A DNA stretch of 64,000 nt from Pectobacterium atrosepticum (lineage in GTDB: Bacteria; Pseudomonadota; Gammaproteobacteria; Enterobacterales; Enterobacteriaceae). A program made the position numbers and the translations under genes. The number at the start of each line of letters is the position of its first letter. Within the stretch, counting starts at the first letter, position 1. The notes under the pieces were generated by a model. That model ran no database searches. It saw only the letters and a program-made list of their open reading frames with translations, and was not told the DNA's origin. This document shows positions 37,556 to 47,008 of this stretch, one piece after another. The stretch spans positions 1,674,001-1,738,000 of the forward strand of contig CP036163.1 in the NCBI GenBank assembly GCA_019056595.1. The letters are read 5' to 3'.

Positions 37556-39142
37556 ATGATGCAAAGTAATACCGCCCCGCTAGGCATGGCGGTGGCACCT
37601 CATCATTTAGCCAGCGCCAGCGCATTGGCTGTTCTGCGCGAAGGCGGCAACGCCATTGAAGCCATGGTCGCGGCGGCGGCAACCATTGCCGTGGTGTACC
37701 CACATATGAACGGGATCGGCGGCGACGGTTTCTGGCTGATTGTGCCGCCACGCGGCGAACCTATTGCCATTGATGCCAGCGGGGCTGCGGGGTCGCTGGC
37801 CTGTCGCGAGTTGTATCGGGGTGAAAGCCGTATTCCACATCGAGGCCCGAAGGCGGCGCTGACGGTCGCGGGCACCGTCGGCGGCTGGCAGGAAGCGTTG
37901 GCATTCTCTCAAGAACTGGGAGGAGAGCCGCTACCGCTCGCTCGTTTGCTGTCCGATGCCATTCGCTATGCGGCGGACGGGATTCCCGTCACGCAATCGC
38001 AGGAAGATGCGCTGACCCAGCGCTACCACGAATTGACCGATTTCCCAGCCTTTAGCCAACTCTTCATGCCGCAGGGATATATCCCGCGTGCGGGCAGCCG
38101 TTTCACGCAGCCTGACTTAGCCGAGACCTTAACGACGCTGAGCATTGAAGGGCTGGACAGCTTTTATCGCGGCTCCGTCGCCGCCCAGCTGTCGGCACAG
38201 ATGGCGCAGCTCGGGATGCCGCTGACGGCTGACGATCTGGCGAGCTACCGCGCCAAGCGAACAACGCCGCTGGTGCTAAAACACAGTAAAGGCGATATCT
38301 ATAACCTCGCGCCGCCAACGCAGGGTCTGGTGTCCCTCGCGATCCTCGGCCTGACCGATCATTTAGAAATGGAAGATCTGAGCGATAGTCAGACAATCCA
38401 TCGCATTGTCGAATCGACCAAACTGGCGTTTGGCCTGCGTGACCGCTTCATTACCGATCCCAAACTGATGACACAAAATATTCAGGCGCTGCTGGAAAAC
38501 GATGCGCTTGGTGCGCTCGCTCGGCAGGTCGATACCCGAAAAGCCGCATCGTGGGGAGAAGGCAAAGGCCCCGGCGACACCGTTTGGATGGGCGTATGCG
38601 ACAGCAGCGGCCTGTGCGTCTCTTTCATTCAAAGTATTTACCACGAGTTCGGCAGCGGTGTTGTGCTACCGGGAACCGGCGTGCTTTGGCAGAACCGCGG
38701 TGCCTCGTTCAGCCTCGATCCGGCGCACCTGTTGGCGTTAGAACCGGGCAAACAGCCTTTTCATACCTTAAACCCCGCCGCTGCACGTTTATCCGACGGA
38801 CGCACGATGGTCTACGGCTCAATGGGCGGAGACGGACAACCACAGACGCAGGCGGCCATCTTTATCCGTCACGTCCAGCAAGGGCTGCCGCTGCAACAGG
38901 CGATTACCGCTCCACGCTGGCTGCTGGGCCGCACGTGGGGACAATCCTCCGATACCCTGAAGATCGAAGATCGCTTTAAACCCGCCACCGTAGATGCGCT
39001 GCGTCAGCTAGGGCACGACGTCGAGCTGTTGAGCAGCTTTAGCGAAACCGTCGGCCATGCAGGTGCCATCGTGCGCCACACCAACGGCATGTTGGAAGGC
39101 GCTTTCGATCCACGCAGCAACGGCAGCGCGGCAGGCTTCTAG
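37556..39142 (+). CDS. hpxW: Oxamate amidohydrolase HpxW (gamma-glutamyltransferase fold)
   Basis: HpxW is an Ntn hydrolase of the gamma-glutamyltransferase family, shown in Klebsiella to hydrolyse oxamate. The 528-residue proenzyme has MNGIGGDGFWLI in the large part and the self-cleavage site before the threonine in GPGDTVWMGV near residue 344. GSMGGDGQPQTQ closes the active site. No signal peptide is visible, so it is cytoplasmic, unlike true gamma-glutamyltransferases. AAGGAA precedes the ATG pair. It is the first gene of hpxWXYZ. Confidence 0.9.
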   Translation: MMQSNTAPLGMAVAPHHLASASALAVLREGGNAIEAMVAAAATIAVVYPHMNGIGGDGFWLIVPPRGEPIAIDASGAAGSLACRELYRGESRIPHRGPKAALTVAGTVGGWQEALAFSQELGGEPLPLARLLSDAIRYAADGIPVTQSQEDALTQRYHELTDFPAFSQLFMPQGYIPRAGSRFTQPDLAETLTTLSIEGLDSFYRGSVAAQLSAQMAQLGMPLTADDLASYRAKRTTPLVLKHSKGDIYNLAPPTQGLVSLAILGLTDHLEMEDLSDSQTIHRIVESTKLAFGLRDRFITDPKLMTQNIQALLENDALGALARQVDTRKAASWGEGKGPGDTVWMGVCDSSGLCVSFIQSIYHEFGSGVVLPGTGVLWQNRGASFSLDPAHLLALEPGKQPFHTLNPAAARLSDGRTMVYGSMGGDGQPQTQAAIFIRHVQQGLPLQQAITAPRWLLGRTWGQSSDTLKIEDRFKPATVDALRQLGHDVELLSSFSETVGHAGAIVRHTNGMLEGAFDPRSNGSAAGF

Positions 39143-39167
39143 TCTTATTTAACCGGGAGAAAACAGA

Positions 39168-39359
39168 ATGACGATGATCGAACAAGACGCGGTGACAGCG
39201 TATCTACAGCAGATGGAAACACTGCTATCACTGCAACTCAGCCAGGAACGGCGTCAGGAACTGTTGGTGCAATTCAGCCGCATCCACGCCATGGCACAGC
39301 CGTTGATGGAGTTCCCCCTTGATGAGCATCAGGACATTGCTGGCGTTTATACGCTATGA
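39168..39359 (+). CDS. hpxX: Small AtzG-like subunit HpxX
   Basis: This 63-residue protein (DUF4089 type) resembles AtzG, a small partner that stabilises an amidase in the way GatC does for GatA. It has an all-helical pattern and the end PLDEHQDIAGVYTL, which would extend along the partner enzyme. GGGAG precedes the ATG. Its stop overlaps the hpxY start by 4 nt, which suggests one-to-one synthesis with the amidase. Confidence 0.85.
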   Translation: MTMIEQDAVTAYLQQMETLLSLQLSQERRQELLVQFSRIHAMAQPLMEFPLDEHQDIAGVYTL

Positions 39360-40846
39360 GTTTATATGCTAATCGCGAGTCCTCATCATTATCTATCCGG
39401 CAGATTCAGCAAGGCTTGCAGGCTGGAACGTTCTCCGCCAAAGAGCTTGCACAGCAGGCACTAGCCGCGATTGAACAGACCAATCCCACGATTAATGCTT
39501 ATACCCATGTCACCAGCAAACGCATGTTGGCAGAAGCAGAGCGTATCGACGCATGCCGTCAACGTGGGGAAACCTTACCCGCGCTGGCCGGTGTGCCTTA
39601 TGCCGTAAAGAACCTGTTTGATGTCAGCGGCGAAACCACTCTGGCGGGTGCCGAGCTTTTCAGCCAGAAACCGCCCGCTACGCAAGATGCCTTTGCCACC
39701 CGTCAGCTTGCCAGTCAGGGTGCGCTGCTGTCCGGCATGTTGAATATGGATGCCTATGCCTACGGCTTTACCACCGAGAACAGCCATTATGGCCCCACGC
39801 GTAACCCGCTCGACACGCAGCGTATTGCCGGCGGATCGTCTGGAGGATCGGCAGCAGCCGTCGCCGCAGGGCTGGTTAACTTCACATTGGGCAGCGACAC
39901 GAATGGCTCGATCCGCGTGCCGTCGTCGCTATGCGGCATTTTTGGGCTGAAGCCGACATTTGGCCGTTTATCACGCCACGGTAGCCACCCGTTTGTCGCC
40001 AGCCTCGACCACATTGGCCCGTTAGCCCGTAGCGCAGACGATCTAGCACTGGTGTTCGATGCACTACAAGGTCGCGACAAGCACGATCGTTTTCAGGCCG
40101 AGCGAGAAACGCAGCATACTGCCCAACAGCTGGAAGCAGGCAGCGATGGACTACGCTATGCCGTGCTTGATGGCTATTTTTCCACGTGGAGCAGCGAGGA
40201 GGCAAAAACCGCCGTCTACCAGATCGCACAGGCGCTGGGCGCGCAGGACTGCCTGACGTTAACCGACGCCGCACTGGCACGCAGCGCCGCCTTTATTCTG
40301 TCGGCCAGTGAAGGAGGAAATCAGTATTTGCCCGACTTACGCACTCAGTCTGAGCGTTTTGAGCCACTGTCACGCGAGCGGCTGCTGGCTGGGGCGATGA
40401 TCCCCGCCGTCTGGTATGTGCAAGCCCAGCGCTTCCGTAACTATTTTCGTCAACAGACGCTGGCGTTGTTTGAACACACCGACCTGCTGATTGCCCCTGC
40501 GACGCCCTGCTCCGCCACACTCATTGGGCAGGAAACCATGCGTATTAATGATACTGACCTGCCCGTCCGCGCCAGCATGGGTATGCTGACACAGCCGATC
40601 TCTTTCGTCGGGCTACCCGTCGTGACGGTGCCAGTGGCAACCGCCAGCGGCCTGCCAATCGGTATTCAGATTATTGCCGCACCGTGGCGTGAGGATCTTT
40701 GTCTGCGGACGGCGTGGGCGCTTGAGCAGCAGGGCATAACGTATACCCGTCATACTTCAAGTTGCATGTGCGTTGGCTGCACTCAGTCACCCGAATCACT
40801 TACCAGTGTAAGCTCATCGGGATTCCTTCCCTTGCCGCCTGCCTGA
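39356..40846 (+). CDS. hpxY: AtzE-type amidase HpxY with ERIC-encoded C-terminus
   Basis: HpxY is an amidase-signature enzyme of the AtzE kind. The Ser-Ser-Lys triad is visible: lysine in VPYAVKNLFD, cis-serine in SDTNGSIRVPSS and nucleophile serine in the AGGSSGGSAAAVAAG segment. Native sequence runs to about residue 462 (EQQGIT). From 40742 the reading frame enters an ERIC element, which supplies the last 34 residues, rich in Ser, Cys and Pro, and the TGA stop. The catalytic domain is intact, so the enzyme may still work. The substrate is not proven. Confidence 0.88.
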   Translation: MSLYANRESSSLSIRQIQQGLQAGTFSAKELAQQALAAIEQTNPTINAYTHVTSKRMLAEAERIDACRQRGETLPALAGVPYAVKNLFDVSGETTLAGAELFSQKPPATQDAFATRQLASQGALLSGMLNMDAYAYGFTTENSHYGPTRNPLDTQRIAGGSSGGSAAAVAAGLVNFTLGSDTNGSIRVPSSLCGIFGLKPTFGRLSRHGSHPFVASLDHIGPLARSADDLALVFDALQGRDKHDRFQAERETQHTAQQLEAGSDGLRYAVLDGYFSTWSSEEAKTAVYQIAQALGAQDCLTLTDAALARSAAFILSASEGGNQYLPDLRTQSERFEPLSRERLLAGAMIPAVWYVQAQRFRNYFRQQTLALFEHTDLLIAPATPCSATLIGQETMRINDTDLPVRASMGMLTQPISFVGLPVVTVPVATASGLPIGIQIIAAPWREDLCLRTAWALEQQGITYTRHTSSCMCVGCTQSPESLTSVSSSGFLPLPPA

Positions 40847-40868
40847 AACTCGAATTATTTAGGGTATA
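40742..40868 (-). repeat. ERIC element (copy 4, full length), overlapping hpxY
   Basis: This 127-bp copy begins TATACCCGTCATACTTCAAG and ends CTCGAATTATTTAGGGTATA, in the same orientation as copy 3. Positions 40742-40846 are translated as the end of HpxY. It ends 21 bp before the hpxZ start codon, so it also forms the leader of hpxZ within the operon. Confidence 0.95.
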
Positions 40869-40889
40869 TACCCTAAGAGGAAAGAAAAT

Positions 40890-41276
40890 ATGTTGCCTGA
40901 TGATGTCAACCAAGCGGATGTGCTGGCCGATGTGACTGCCGCGTTCTATCGCTACGAAAAAGCCTTAACCGGTAACGACGTTGCGGTGCTAGATGAGTTG
41001 TTCTGGCACGATGAAAAAACGGTGCGCTACGGTGCGGGAGAGAATCTGTACGGGATCGAGGAAATCCGCGCCTTTCGCCTCGCTCGTCCCTCTGCTGGTC
41101 TGGACAGAGCCCTGCGTAATACGGTCATCACGACCTACGGTCATGATATGGCCGTCGCCAGCACCGAGTTTACCCGCACAGGCAGCACGAAGATTGGCCG
41201 CCAAATGCAAACCTGGGTAAAAATGCCCGAAGGCTGGCGTATTGTCGCCGCACACGTCAGCCTGATGAGCGAATGA
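40890..41276 (+). CDS. hpxZ: SnoaL-like protein HpxZ (AtzH-like)
   Basis: This 128-residue protein has the DUF3225/NTF2-like fold of AtzH and HpxZ: ADVTAAFYRYEKALTGNDVAVLDELFW at the N-terminus, then GIEEIRAFRLAR and the strand pair QTWVKMPEGWRIVAAHVSLM. AtzH is an amidase of the cyanuric acid pathway; the task of HpxZ is not settled. It is the last gene of hpxWXYZ, 43 bp after hpxY with the ERIC end between. AGAGGAAAG precedes the ATG. Confidence 0.88.
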   Translation: MLPDDVNQADVLADVTAAFYRYEKALTGNDVAVLDELFWHDEKTVRYGAGENLYGIEEIRAFRLARPSAGLDRALRNTVITTYGHDMAVASTEFTRTGSTKIGRQMQTWVKMPEGWRIVAAHVSLMSE

Positions 41277-41322
41277 CAAAGGGGCATTTCCCCTATCGCT
41301 ACATCTCACCACATCCGGATCG

Positions 41323-41715
41323 TCAAGGCTGGCGGTGATATACCGCTTCAATGTTGTATCCATCGGGGTCGCGCACGAATGCGGCGTAATAATCCTGATG
41401 GTAATTAGGACGCAGCCCCGGTGGCCCATTATCTATGCCACCCACCGCAATAGCGGCAGCAAAAAAAGCATCCACACGCTCTCGCGAGGCGGCGCTGAAA
41501 GCAAAGTGCACCGCCGGACAAGGTTCGCCCTTTGACTGATAAATCCAGAATTCGCCAGCGGGATCGCTTGACTGTCCATATCCTTCCGTCACCGCAAAAC
41601 TGACGGCAAACGACATGTCCTTAATCAGTCTGTAGCCCAATGGTTCAAGCGCCGCTGCATAGAATTGTCGGCTACGGGCAATATCCCGTACCGGGATGCT
41701 CAGGTGATCTAACAC
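41323..41715 (-). CDS. VOC-family (glyoxalase-like) protein
   Basis: This 130-residue protein is a single vicinal-oxygen-chelate domain: LDHLSIPVRDIARSRQFYAAALEPLGY at the start, VHFAFSAASRERVDAFFAAA in the middle and AAFVRDPDGYNIEAVYH at the end. Possible metal ligands are the His near residue 3 and the Glu near residue 124. Such proteins include glyoxalases, dioxygenases and antibiotic-binding proteins; the substrate here is unknown. It is convergent with hpxZ and not clearly part of the cluster. Confidence 0.85.
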   Translation of the reverse strand: MLDHLSIPVRDIARSRQFYAAALEPLGYRLIKDMSFAVSFAVTEGYGQSSDPAGEFWIYQSKGEPCPAVHFAFSAASRERVDAFFAAAIAVGGIDNGPPGLRPNYHQDYYAAFVRDPDGYNIEAVYHRQP

Positions 41716-42383
41716 GATGGCCTCTTTCGATAGTCGTTATGGATAATATTTAACCATCATAACCCTATACTTTATCTGGATAACGCGATCGCGATCGGCA
41801 AAATACAAATCCACGATAGCGCATGAAGCATCTCACCAAATTGGCACATCATCTCGACTTTATTACTCTGAAAAAATGAAGAATATATTATTCAGAACAC
41901 TCCTATTTATTGGTGGTAATTAACACAATCATTTTACCCATTATATCTTTGCTATACTGTATAAAATACCGACAGATATCATAAGTAAAAATGTACCTGC
42001 GTCGGCCTATTCTAGTGTCTATAAGCCAAAAATTGTGATTTATTTACCATATTATTCGATTAGTGAAATTCACTATAAAAAGTGATTTATTCACAATCAG
42101 AAAAGGTTATATCACTCACGAATCCAATACGTAAAAACTGACAGATAACGTACTGTTATAAAAAGAATTATCATTCAGACCAAAAACCATAAAGATCACG
42201 TAAATCATGAAGATAACGTAGCGATAATCACGTTACCGCCATTGCTAATATTGGCCTAGCGAGAGGCTATTCGAAGGCAATAAAGGGTTGTCTCAGAATC
42301 TGAGTATGGTAGGGTAGATTATGTTTAATCATTATCAGGGTTGCGTTATAGAATTATAAACGGCACAGGAAAACAATAATTTC
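41716..42383. promoter_or_regulatory. Long AT-rich region upstream of proVWX
   Basis: This 668-bp gene-free region is strongly AT-rich, with many A and T tracts (for example 41880-42180). In E. coli the proU promoter is preceded by curved AT-rich DNA bound by H-NS, and osmotic induction depends on it. A -10-like TATACTGTATAAA lies near 41952. I cannot place the actual start site. The role in osmoregulation is inferred from the neighbour. Confidence 0.55.
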
Positions 42384-43586
42384 ATGGCAATTAAACTTGA
42401 AGTAAAGAATCTTTATAAGATATTTGGCGAGCACCCAGACAGAGCATTTAAACTGATTGATAAAGGCCTGAGCAAAGATCAGGTATTTGAAAAAACAGGG
42501 CTTACTGTCGGGGTAAAAGATGCCAGTCTGGCCATTGAAGAAGGCGAGATATTTGTCATCATGGGATTATCCGGTTCCGGCAAATCAACCATGGTACGCC
42601 TTCTCAATCGTCTGATCGAACCCACTCGGGGTCAGGTACTGATCGACGGTGAGGATATCTCCAAGATATCTGATACCGCGCTGCGCGACGTGCGTCGTAA
42701 GAAAATCAGTATGGTGTTCCAATCCTTTGCGCTCATGCCGCATCTGAATATCCTCAACAATACCGCATTTGGTATGGAGCTGGCTGGCGTACCGAAAGTG
42801 GAACGCGAGCAAAAAGCGCTGGATGCCTTGCAGCAGGTCGGCCTTGAAGCCTACGCGGCATCTTACCCGGATGAGCTGTCTGGCGGGATGCGGCAGCGTG
42901 TCGGTCTGGCGCGTGCGTTAGCGAATGACCCCGATATCCTATTGATGGATGAGGCATTCTCCGCACTCGATCCGCTAATCCGTACTGAAATGCAGGATGA
43001 GTTAGTCAAACTCCAGTCCCGTCATCAACGCACTATCGTCTTTATCTCGCACGATCTGGATGAAGCGATGCGCATCGGTGACCGGATTGCCATCATGCAC
43101 GGCGGTGAAGTGATTCAGGTCGGTACGCCCGATGAGATCCTGAATAACCCAGCCAATGACTATGTGCGCACCTTTTTCCGCGGTGTCGATATCAGCCACG
43201 TGTTTAGCGCCAAAGATATCGCGCGTCGTCGCCCAGTTACCTTAATTCGTAAAACCCCCGGCGTAGGACCGCGTTCCGCGCTGAAAATCCTTCAGGACGA
43301 AGACCGTGATTACGGCTACGTACTGGAAGGTGGGAAACGCTTCATTGGCATCGTGTCTATTGATTCACTAAAGCAGGCGCTGAAAGAACAGCAGCCGCTG
43401 GAACAGGCGTTACTGCCCGAACCTGCTCCCGTGCCCGCAGATATGTCACTCAACGAGCTGATTTCTCAGGTCGCACAGGCTCCCTGTGCCGTTCCTGTTG
43501 TCGGCGAAAACAATGAGTACATTGGCATCATTTCCAAAGGAATGCTGCTTCAGGCACTGGATAAGGAAGGAGTGACCAATGAGTAA
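42384..43586 (+). CDS. proV: Glycine betaine/proline ABC transporter ATPase
   Basis: ProV powers uptake of glycine betaine and proline under osmotic stress. The 400 residues match E. coli ProV. Walker A is GLSGSGKST near residue 61, the signature is [15 protein letters not shown], Walker B is [13 protein letters not shown] and the H loop is FISHDLDEA. Tandem CBS domains fill the C-terminal 120 residues ([39 protein letters not shown]) and would sense ionic strength. It overlaps proW by 8 nt. Confidence 0.97.
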   Translation: MAIKLEVKNLYKIFGEHPDRAFKLIDKGLSKDQVFEKTGLTVGVKDASLAIEEGEIFVIMGLSGSGKSTMVRLLNRLIEPTRGQVLIDGEDISKISDTALRDVRRKKISMVFQSFALMPHLNILNNTAFGMELAGVPKVEREQKALDALQQVGLEAYAASYPDELSGGMRQRVGLARALANDPDILLMDEAFSALDPLIRTEMQDELVKLQSRHQRTIVFISHDLDEAMRIGDRIAIMHGGEVIQVGTPDEILNNPANDYVRTFFRGVDISHVFSAKDIARRRPVTLIRKTPGVGPRSALKILQDEDRDYGYVLEGGKRFIGIVSIDSLKQALKEQQPLEQALLPEPAPVPADMSLNELISQVAQAPCAVPVVGENNEYIGIISKGMLLQALDKEGVTNE

Positions 43587-44760
43587 ATCAACATCAAATC
43601 CGTGGGACAACACCACGGCACAAAATCAGCCTGCCGACCAAAACGCAACGCCTGAGCAGGGTAATAGCGCCGCGCAAAGCGATCCGTGGTCTACCGGCGC
43701 ACCCACTCAGGATGCACCGGCTAACGGCAGCGATGCTTGGAGCAGCACGCCAGCTCCCGATGGCTCCACCGATGCCGCTCATCAAGCTGCGCAATCCGGC
43801 AGTGACTGGTTAAACAGCGCGGCTCCTGCGACACCCGAGCATTTCAATCTGCTCGATCCGTTTAAGGATACGCTGATTCCGCTGGACAGCTGGGTCACCC
43901 ACGGTATCGACTGGGTTGTGCTGCACTTCAGACCGATCTTCCAGGGCATTCGCGTGCCGGTCGATTTTATTCTGGGCGGCTTCCAACAGTTTCTGCTGGG
44001 AATGCCTGCGCCGATTGCCATTCTGGTGTTTTCACTGATTGCCTGGCAGATGTCCAGCCTCGGCATGGGCGTAGCAACCCTACTGTCTCTGATTGCGATT
44101 GGTGCAATTGGTGCCTGGTCACAGGCCATGATTACGTTAGCGCTGGTGCTGACCGCGCTGTTCTTCTGCGTGCTCATCGGGCTCCCCATGGGGATCTGGC
44201 TGGCGCGTAGCGAACGAGCCGCGAAGTTTATCCGGCCACTGCTCGATGCCATGCAGACCACGCCGGCGTTCGTCTATCTGGTGCCTATCGTCATGCTGTT
44301 CGGTATAGGTAACGTGCCGGGTGTCGTGGTAACGATTATCTTCGCCCTGCCGCCGATTATTCGCTTAACGATTCTGGGTATTCGTCAGGTGCCCGCCGAT
44401 CTGGTTGAAGCCGCTGAATCATTCGGTGCCAGCCCGCGCCAAATGCTGTTTAAGGTTCAGCTCCCGCTGGCCATGCCGACCATCATGGCCGGTGTTAACC
44501 AGACGCTGATGTTGGCGCTGTCGATGGTGGTTATCGCCTCGATGATCGCCGTGGGCGGTCTGGGTCAGATGGTGCTGCGCGGGATTGGCCGTCTGGATAT
44601 GGGTCTGGCTGCCGTCGGTGGCGTCGGGATTGTTATTCTGGCCATTATTCTTGACCGTCTTACCCAGTCTCTGGGGCGCGATCGTCGCAGCAAGGGCAAT
44701 AAAAGCTGGTATGCCAGCGGCCCAATCGGCCTGCTGACCCGTCCTTTCATCAAGCAGTAA
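43579..44760 (+). CDS. proW: Glycine betaine/proline ABC transporter permease
   Basis: ProW is the membrane channel of the ProU system. The 393 residues have a long hydrophilic N-terminal tail of about 100 residues rich in Ala, Ser, Gln and Pro, followed by about seven membrane segments and the ATPase-contact loop [25 protein letters not shown]. coli ProW is shorter (354), and the extra length is in the tail, which carries spaced Asp/Asn-x-Trp motifs near residues 7, 35, 52 and 76. Confidence 0.96.
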   Translation: MSKSTSNPWDNTTAQNQPADQNATPEQGNSAAQSDPWSTGAPTQDAPANGSDAWSSTPAPDGSTDAAHQAAQSGSDWLNSAAPATPEHFNLLDPFKDTLIPLDSWVTHGIDWVVLHFRPIFQGIRVPVDFILGGFQQFLLGMPAPIAILVFSLIAWQMSSLGMGVATLLSLIAIGAIGAWSQAMITLALVLTALFFCVLIGLPMGIWLARSERAAKFIRPLLDAMQTTPAFVYLVPIVMLFGIGNVPGVVVTIIFALPPIIRLTILGIRQVPADLVEAAESFGASPRQMLFKVQLPLAMPTIMAGVNQTLMLALSMVVIASMIAVGGLGQMVLRGIGRLDMGLAAVGGVGIVILAIILDRLTQSLGRDRRSKGNKSWYASGPIGLLTRPFIKQ

Positions 44761-44768
44761 CACTCGTC

Positions 44769-44798
44769 CCGCTTGTCTGGCATACGTCAGACAAGCGG
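44769..44798 (+). repeat. Hairpin after proW
   Basis: A perfect 11-bp stem (CCGCTTGTCTG / CAGACAAGCGG, loop of 8 nt) starts 9 bp after the proW stop codon. No T-run follows. In an operon this position suggests an RNA-stabilising hairpin or a partial attenuator before proX. Confidence 0.65.
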
Positions 44799-44852
44799 CG
44801 ACATTCACTACTCGTTTTATCCACACATTAATTTTATTAGCAACACTTACCA

Positions 44853-44979
44853 TTTACCCTAAATAATTCGAGTTTCAGGCAGGCGGCAAGGGAAGGCATC
44901 CCGATGAGCTTACATAGGTAAGTGATTCGGGTGACTGAGCACGGCCAACGCACATGCAACTTGAAGTATGACGGGTATA
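44853..44979 (+). repeat. ERIC element (copy 5, full length), between proW and proX
   Basis: This 127-bp copy (left end slightly altered to TTTACCC; right end GACGGGTATA) lies in the proW-proX gap and ends 18 bp before the proX start codon. It is in the same orientation as copies 1 and 2. It is almost certainly transcribed within the operon. Confidence 0.93.
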
Positions 44980-44997
44980 AAGACAGAGGGAATCATG

Positions 44998-46002
44998 ATG
45001 CCAAACACCAAACTTTGGGCCGCCGCCCTGACTACCGCACTGTTGAGTACGCAGGTTTACGCCGCTGACACCGCGCAACCGGGTAAAGGTATTTCCGTTA
45101 TTCCGGTGCAAAGCACCATCTCCGAGGAAACGTTCCAGACGCTGCTGGTCAGCCGCGCGTTGGAAAAGCTGGGCTATGACGTGCAAACGCCTCGTGAAGT
45201 GGACTACAACGTCGCCTACACCTCAATTGCTTCCGGCGATGCGACGTTTATCGCGGTTAACTGGGACCCGCTACACGCCGACCAATATAAAGCGGCTGGT
45301 GGGGATGCGAAATTCTACCGCCAGGGTGAATATGTATCCGGTGCCGCTCAGGGTTATCTGATCGACAAGAAAACGGCTGAAAAATACAAAATCACCAATA
45401 TTGCGCAGCTAAAAGATCCGAAAATTGCCAAGATTTTTGACACCAATGGCGACGGTAAAGCCGATCTGACGGGCTGTACGCCGGGCTGGGGATGTGAAGC
45501 GGCCATCAACCATCACCTTCCCGCCTATGGCTTAACCAATACGGTCGAGCATAATCAGGGCAACTATGCGGCGATGATCGCCGATACCATTACACGTTAC
45601 AAAGAAGGCAAGCCGATTCTGTACTACACCTGGACGCCGTACTGGGTCAGTGATGTGCTGGTTCCGGGTCGTGACGTAGTCTGGTTGCAGGTGCCTTTCT
45701 CTTCCCAACCGGGTGAAATGAAGGATATCAGCACTAAACTGCCAAACGGTGCCGATTATGGCTTCCCCGTTAACACGATGAAGATTGCCGCGAACAAAGC
45801 ATGGGCCGAGAAAAATCCCGCAGCGGCGAAGCTATTCGCCATCATGAAGCTGCCGATTGCCGATGTGAATGCGCAAAATCTGCGTATGCATGAAGGTCAG
45901 GGTTCACAGAAAGATATCGAACGTCATGTTGATGGCTGGATCAAAGCCCACCAGCAGTTGTTTGACGGCTGGGTGAAAACCGCCGCCGATGCTGCGAAAT
46001 AA
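44998..46002 (+). CDS. proX: Glycine betaine-binding periplasmic protein
   Basis: ProX delivers glycine betaine to ProVW. The 334 residues begin with a signal peptide ([17 protein letters not shown], cut before ADTAQ). The mature sequence matches E. coli ProX, with the aromatic ligand cage in the [13 protein letters not shown] and GWGCE segments. GAGGG precedes the ATG at 44998; an adjacent ATG at 44995 is possible, and the longer frame from 44968, which would read ERIC sequence, is rejected. Confidence 0.96.
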   Translation: MPNTKLWAAALTTALLSTQVYAADTAQPGKGISVIPVQSTISEETFQTLLVSRALEKLGYDVQTPREVDYNVAYTSIASGDATFIAVNWDPLHADQYKAAGGDAKFYRQGEYVSGAAQGYLIDKKTAEKYKITNIAQLKDPKIAKIFDTNGDGKADLTGCTPGWGCEAAINHHLPAYGLTNTVEHNQGNYAAMIADTITRYKEGKPILYYTWTPYWVSDVLVPGRDVVWLQVPFSSQPGEMKDISTKLPNGADYGFPVNTMKIAANKAWAEKNPAAAKLFAIMKLPIADVNAQNLRMHEGQGSQKDIERHVDGWIKAHQQLFDGWVKTAADAAK

Positions 46003-46012
46003 TCCCCTGTAG

Positions 46013-46048
46013 ACGAGCGCCCTTTCTAACGAAAGGGCGCTCGTTTTC
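46013..46048 (+). terminator. proVWX terminator
   Basis: A 14-bp stem (ACGAGCGCCCTTTC / GAAAGGGCGCTCGT, loop TAAC) begins 10 bp after the proX stop codon and ends in a short T-run. Confidence 0.85.
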
Positions 46049-46104
46049 TCCGTTCCCGCAACAACACTTCCCTCGCTGACGCCTCACCAAACCCAATCAG
46101 AAAA

Positions 46105-46995
46105 TCATTTTATATTGTCGTCCAGAAATGCGTGGATGACGGGGATGATGTCGTTTCCATGCGTTTCTAAAGCAAAGTGCCCGGTATCGTAGAAACGGAT
46201 ATCAGCATGGGGAATATCCCGCTTCCACGCTTCCGCACCGGCAGGTAAAAAGTAAGGATCATGGCGGCCCCAGACAGCAAGCAGCGGCGGTTGCTGCTCA
46301 CGGAAGTAGGCCTGGAATTCAGGATAACGCTGAACATTGGAGGCGTAGTCCAGTAGCAGATCCAGTTGAATATCAGCATTGCCTAAGCGGGACACATGCA
46401 GACCTTCAAGGGTGTATCCATCAGGGGAGACAAGGCTGGTATCACTTACGCCTTCTAAATATTGCCATTTCACGGAGGCTGCGGTCGGAAAATCATGAAG
46501 GGCAGCTCGATTCTCTGCCGTCGGTGATTGCCAATACCGTCTGATCGCATCCCATCCTTGCGCTAAACCTTCTTCATAAGCATTACCGTTCTGCGAAATA
46601 ATTGCCGTGATGCGATCGGGATGAGCCGTAGCAAGACGCCATCCAACCGGTGCGCCATAGTCATGAACCATGATCGCATAACGTGGGAGCTTCAGTTGTT
46701 CAGTGAACTGATCGATCGTCTTCGCCAGATTATCAAACGTATAGTCATACTCATCGCTTCCCGGCGATTCAGTGAAACCGAAGGACGGCAGATCGGGAGC
46801 AATCACGTGATAATTATCAGCAAGTGCCGGAATCAGTTCTCGAAACATGTACGAGGATGCAGCGAATCCATGCAGTAGCAAAATGCTGGGTGATGATGGC
46901 TTTCCTGCTTCACGATAGAAAATATTTACATTACCCACCTGCTCATAGCGATAGTGGACTTGGGTCTCGGGTGTCATTGCTATATCAGTATTCAC
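46105..46995 (-). CDS. Alpha/beta hydrolase of the dehalogenase/epoxide hydrolase type
   Basis: The 296 residues have the alpha/beta-hydrolase fold. The oxyanion region is LLLHGFAASSYMF, the nucleophile elbow is VHDYGAPVG with an aspartate (D112) instead of serine, and the catalytic histidine is in YDTGHFALETHG near the C-terminus. An Asp nucleophile points to haloalkane dehalogenases, epoxide hydrolases or fluoroacetate dehalogenases. The start is a GTG at 46995 with AAGGAA upstream; an ATG six codons later is possible. It is divergent from a CGNR regulator, with shared repeats between them. Confidence 0.85.
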   Translation of the reverse strand: MNTDIAMTPETQVHYRYEQVGNVNIFYREAGKPSSPSILLLHGFAASSYMFRELIPALADNYHVIAPDLPSFGFTESPGSDEYDYTFDNLAKTIDQFTEQLKLPRYAIMVHDYGAPVGWRLATAHPDRITAIISQNGNAYEEGLAQGWDAIRRYWQSPTAENRAALHDFPTAASVKWQYLEGVSDTSLVSPDGYTLEGLHVSRLGNADIQLDLLLDYASNVQRYPEFQAYFREQQPPLLAVWGRHDPYFLPAGAEAWKRDIPHADIRFYDTGHFALETHGNDIIPVIHAFLDDNIK

Positions 46996-47008
46996 AGTCT
47001 CTTTCCTT

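Noticed and set aside
44968..44997. Longer ProX start at 44968
   Set aside because: The first codons lie in ERIC copy 5, and they would precede the signal peptide. GAGGG supports the ATG at 44998.
44875..45186. Minus-strand frame ending in a Cys/Ser-rich peptide
   Set aside because: Its end is the translation of ERIC copy 5 and its start is antisense to proX. The same peptide is seen at the end of HpxY only because both are ERIC sequence.
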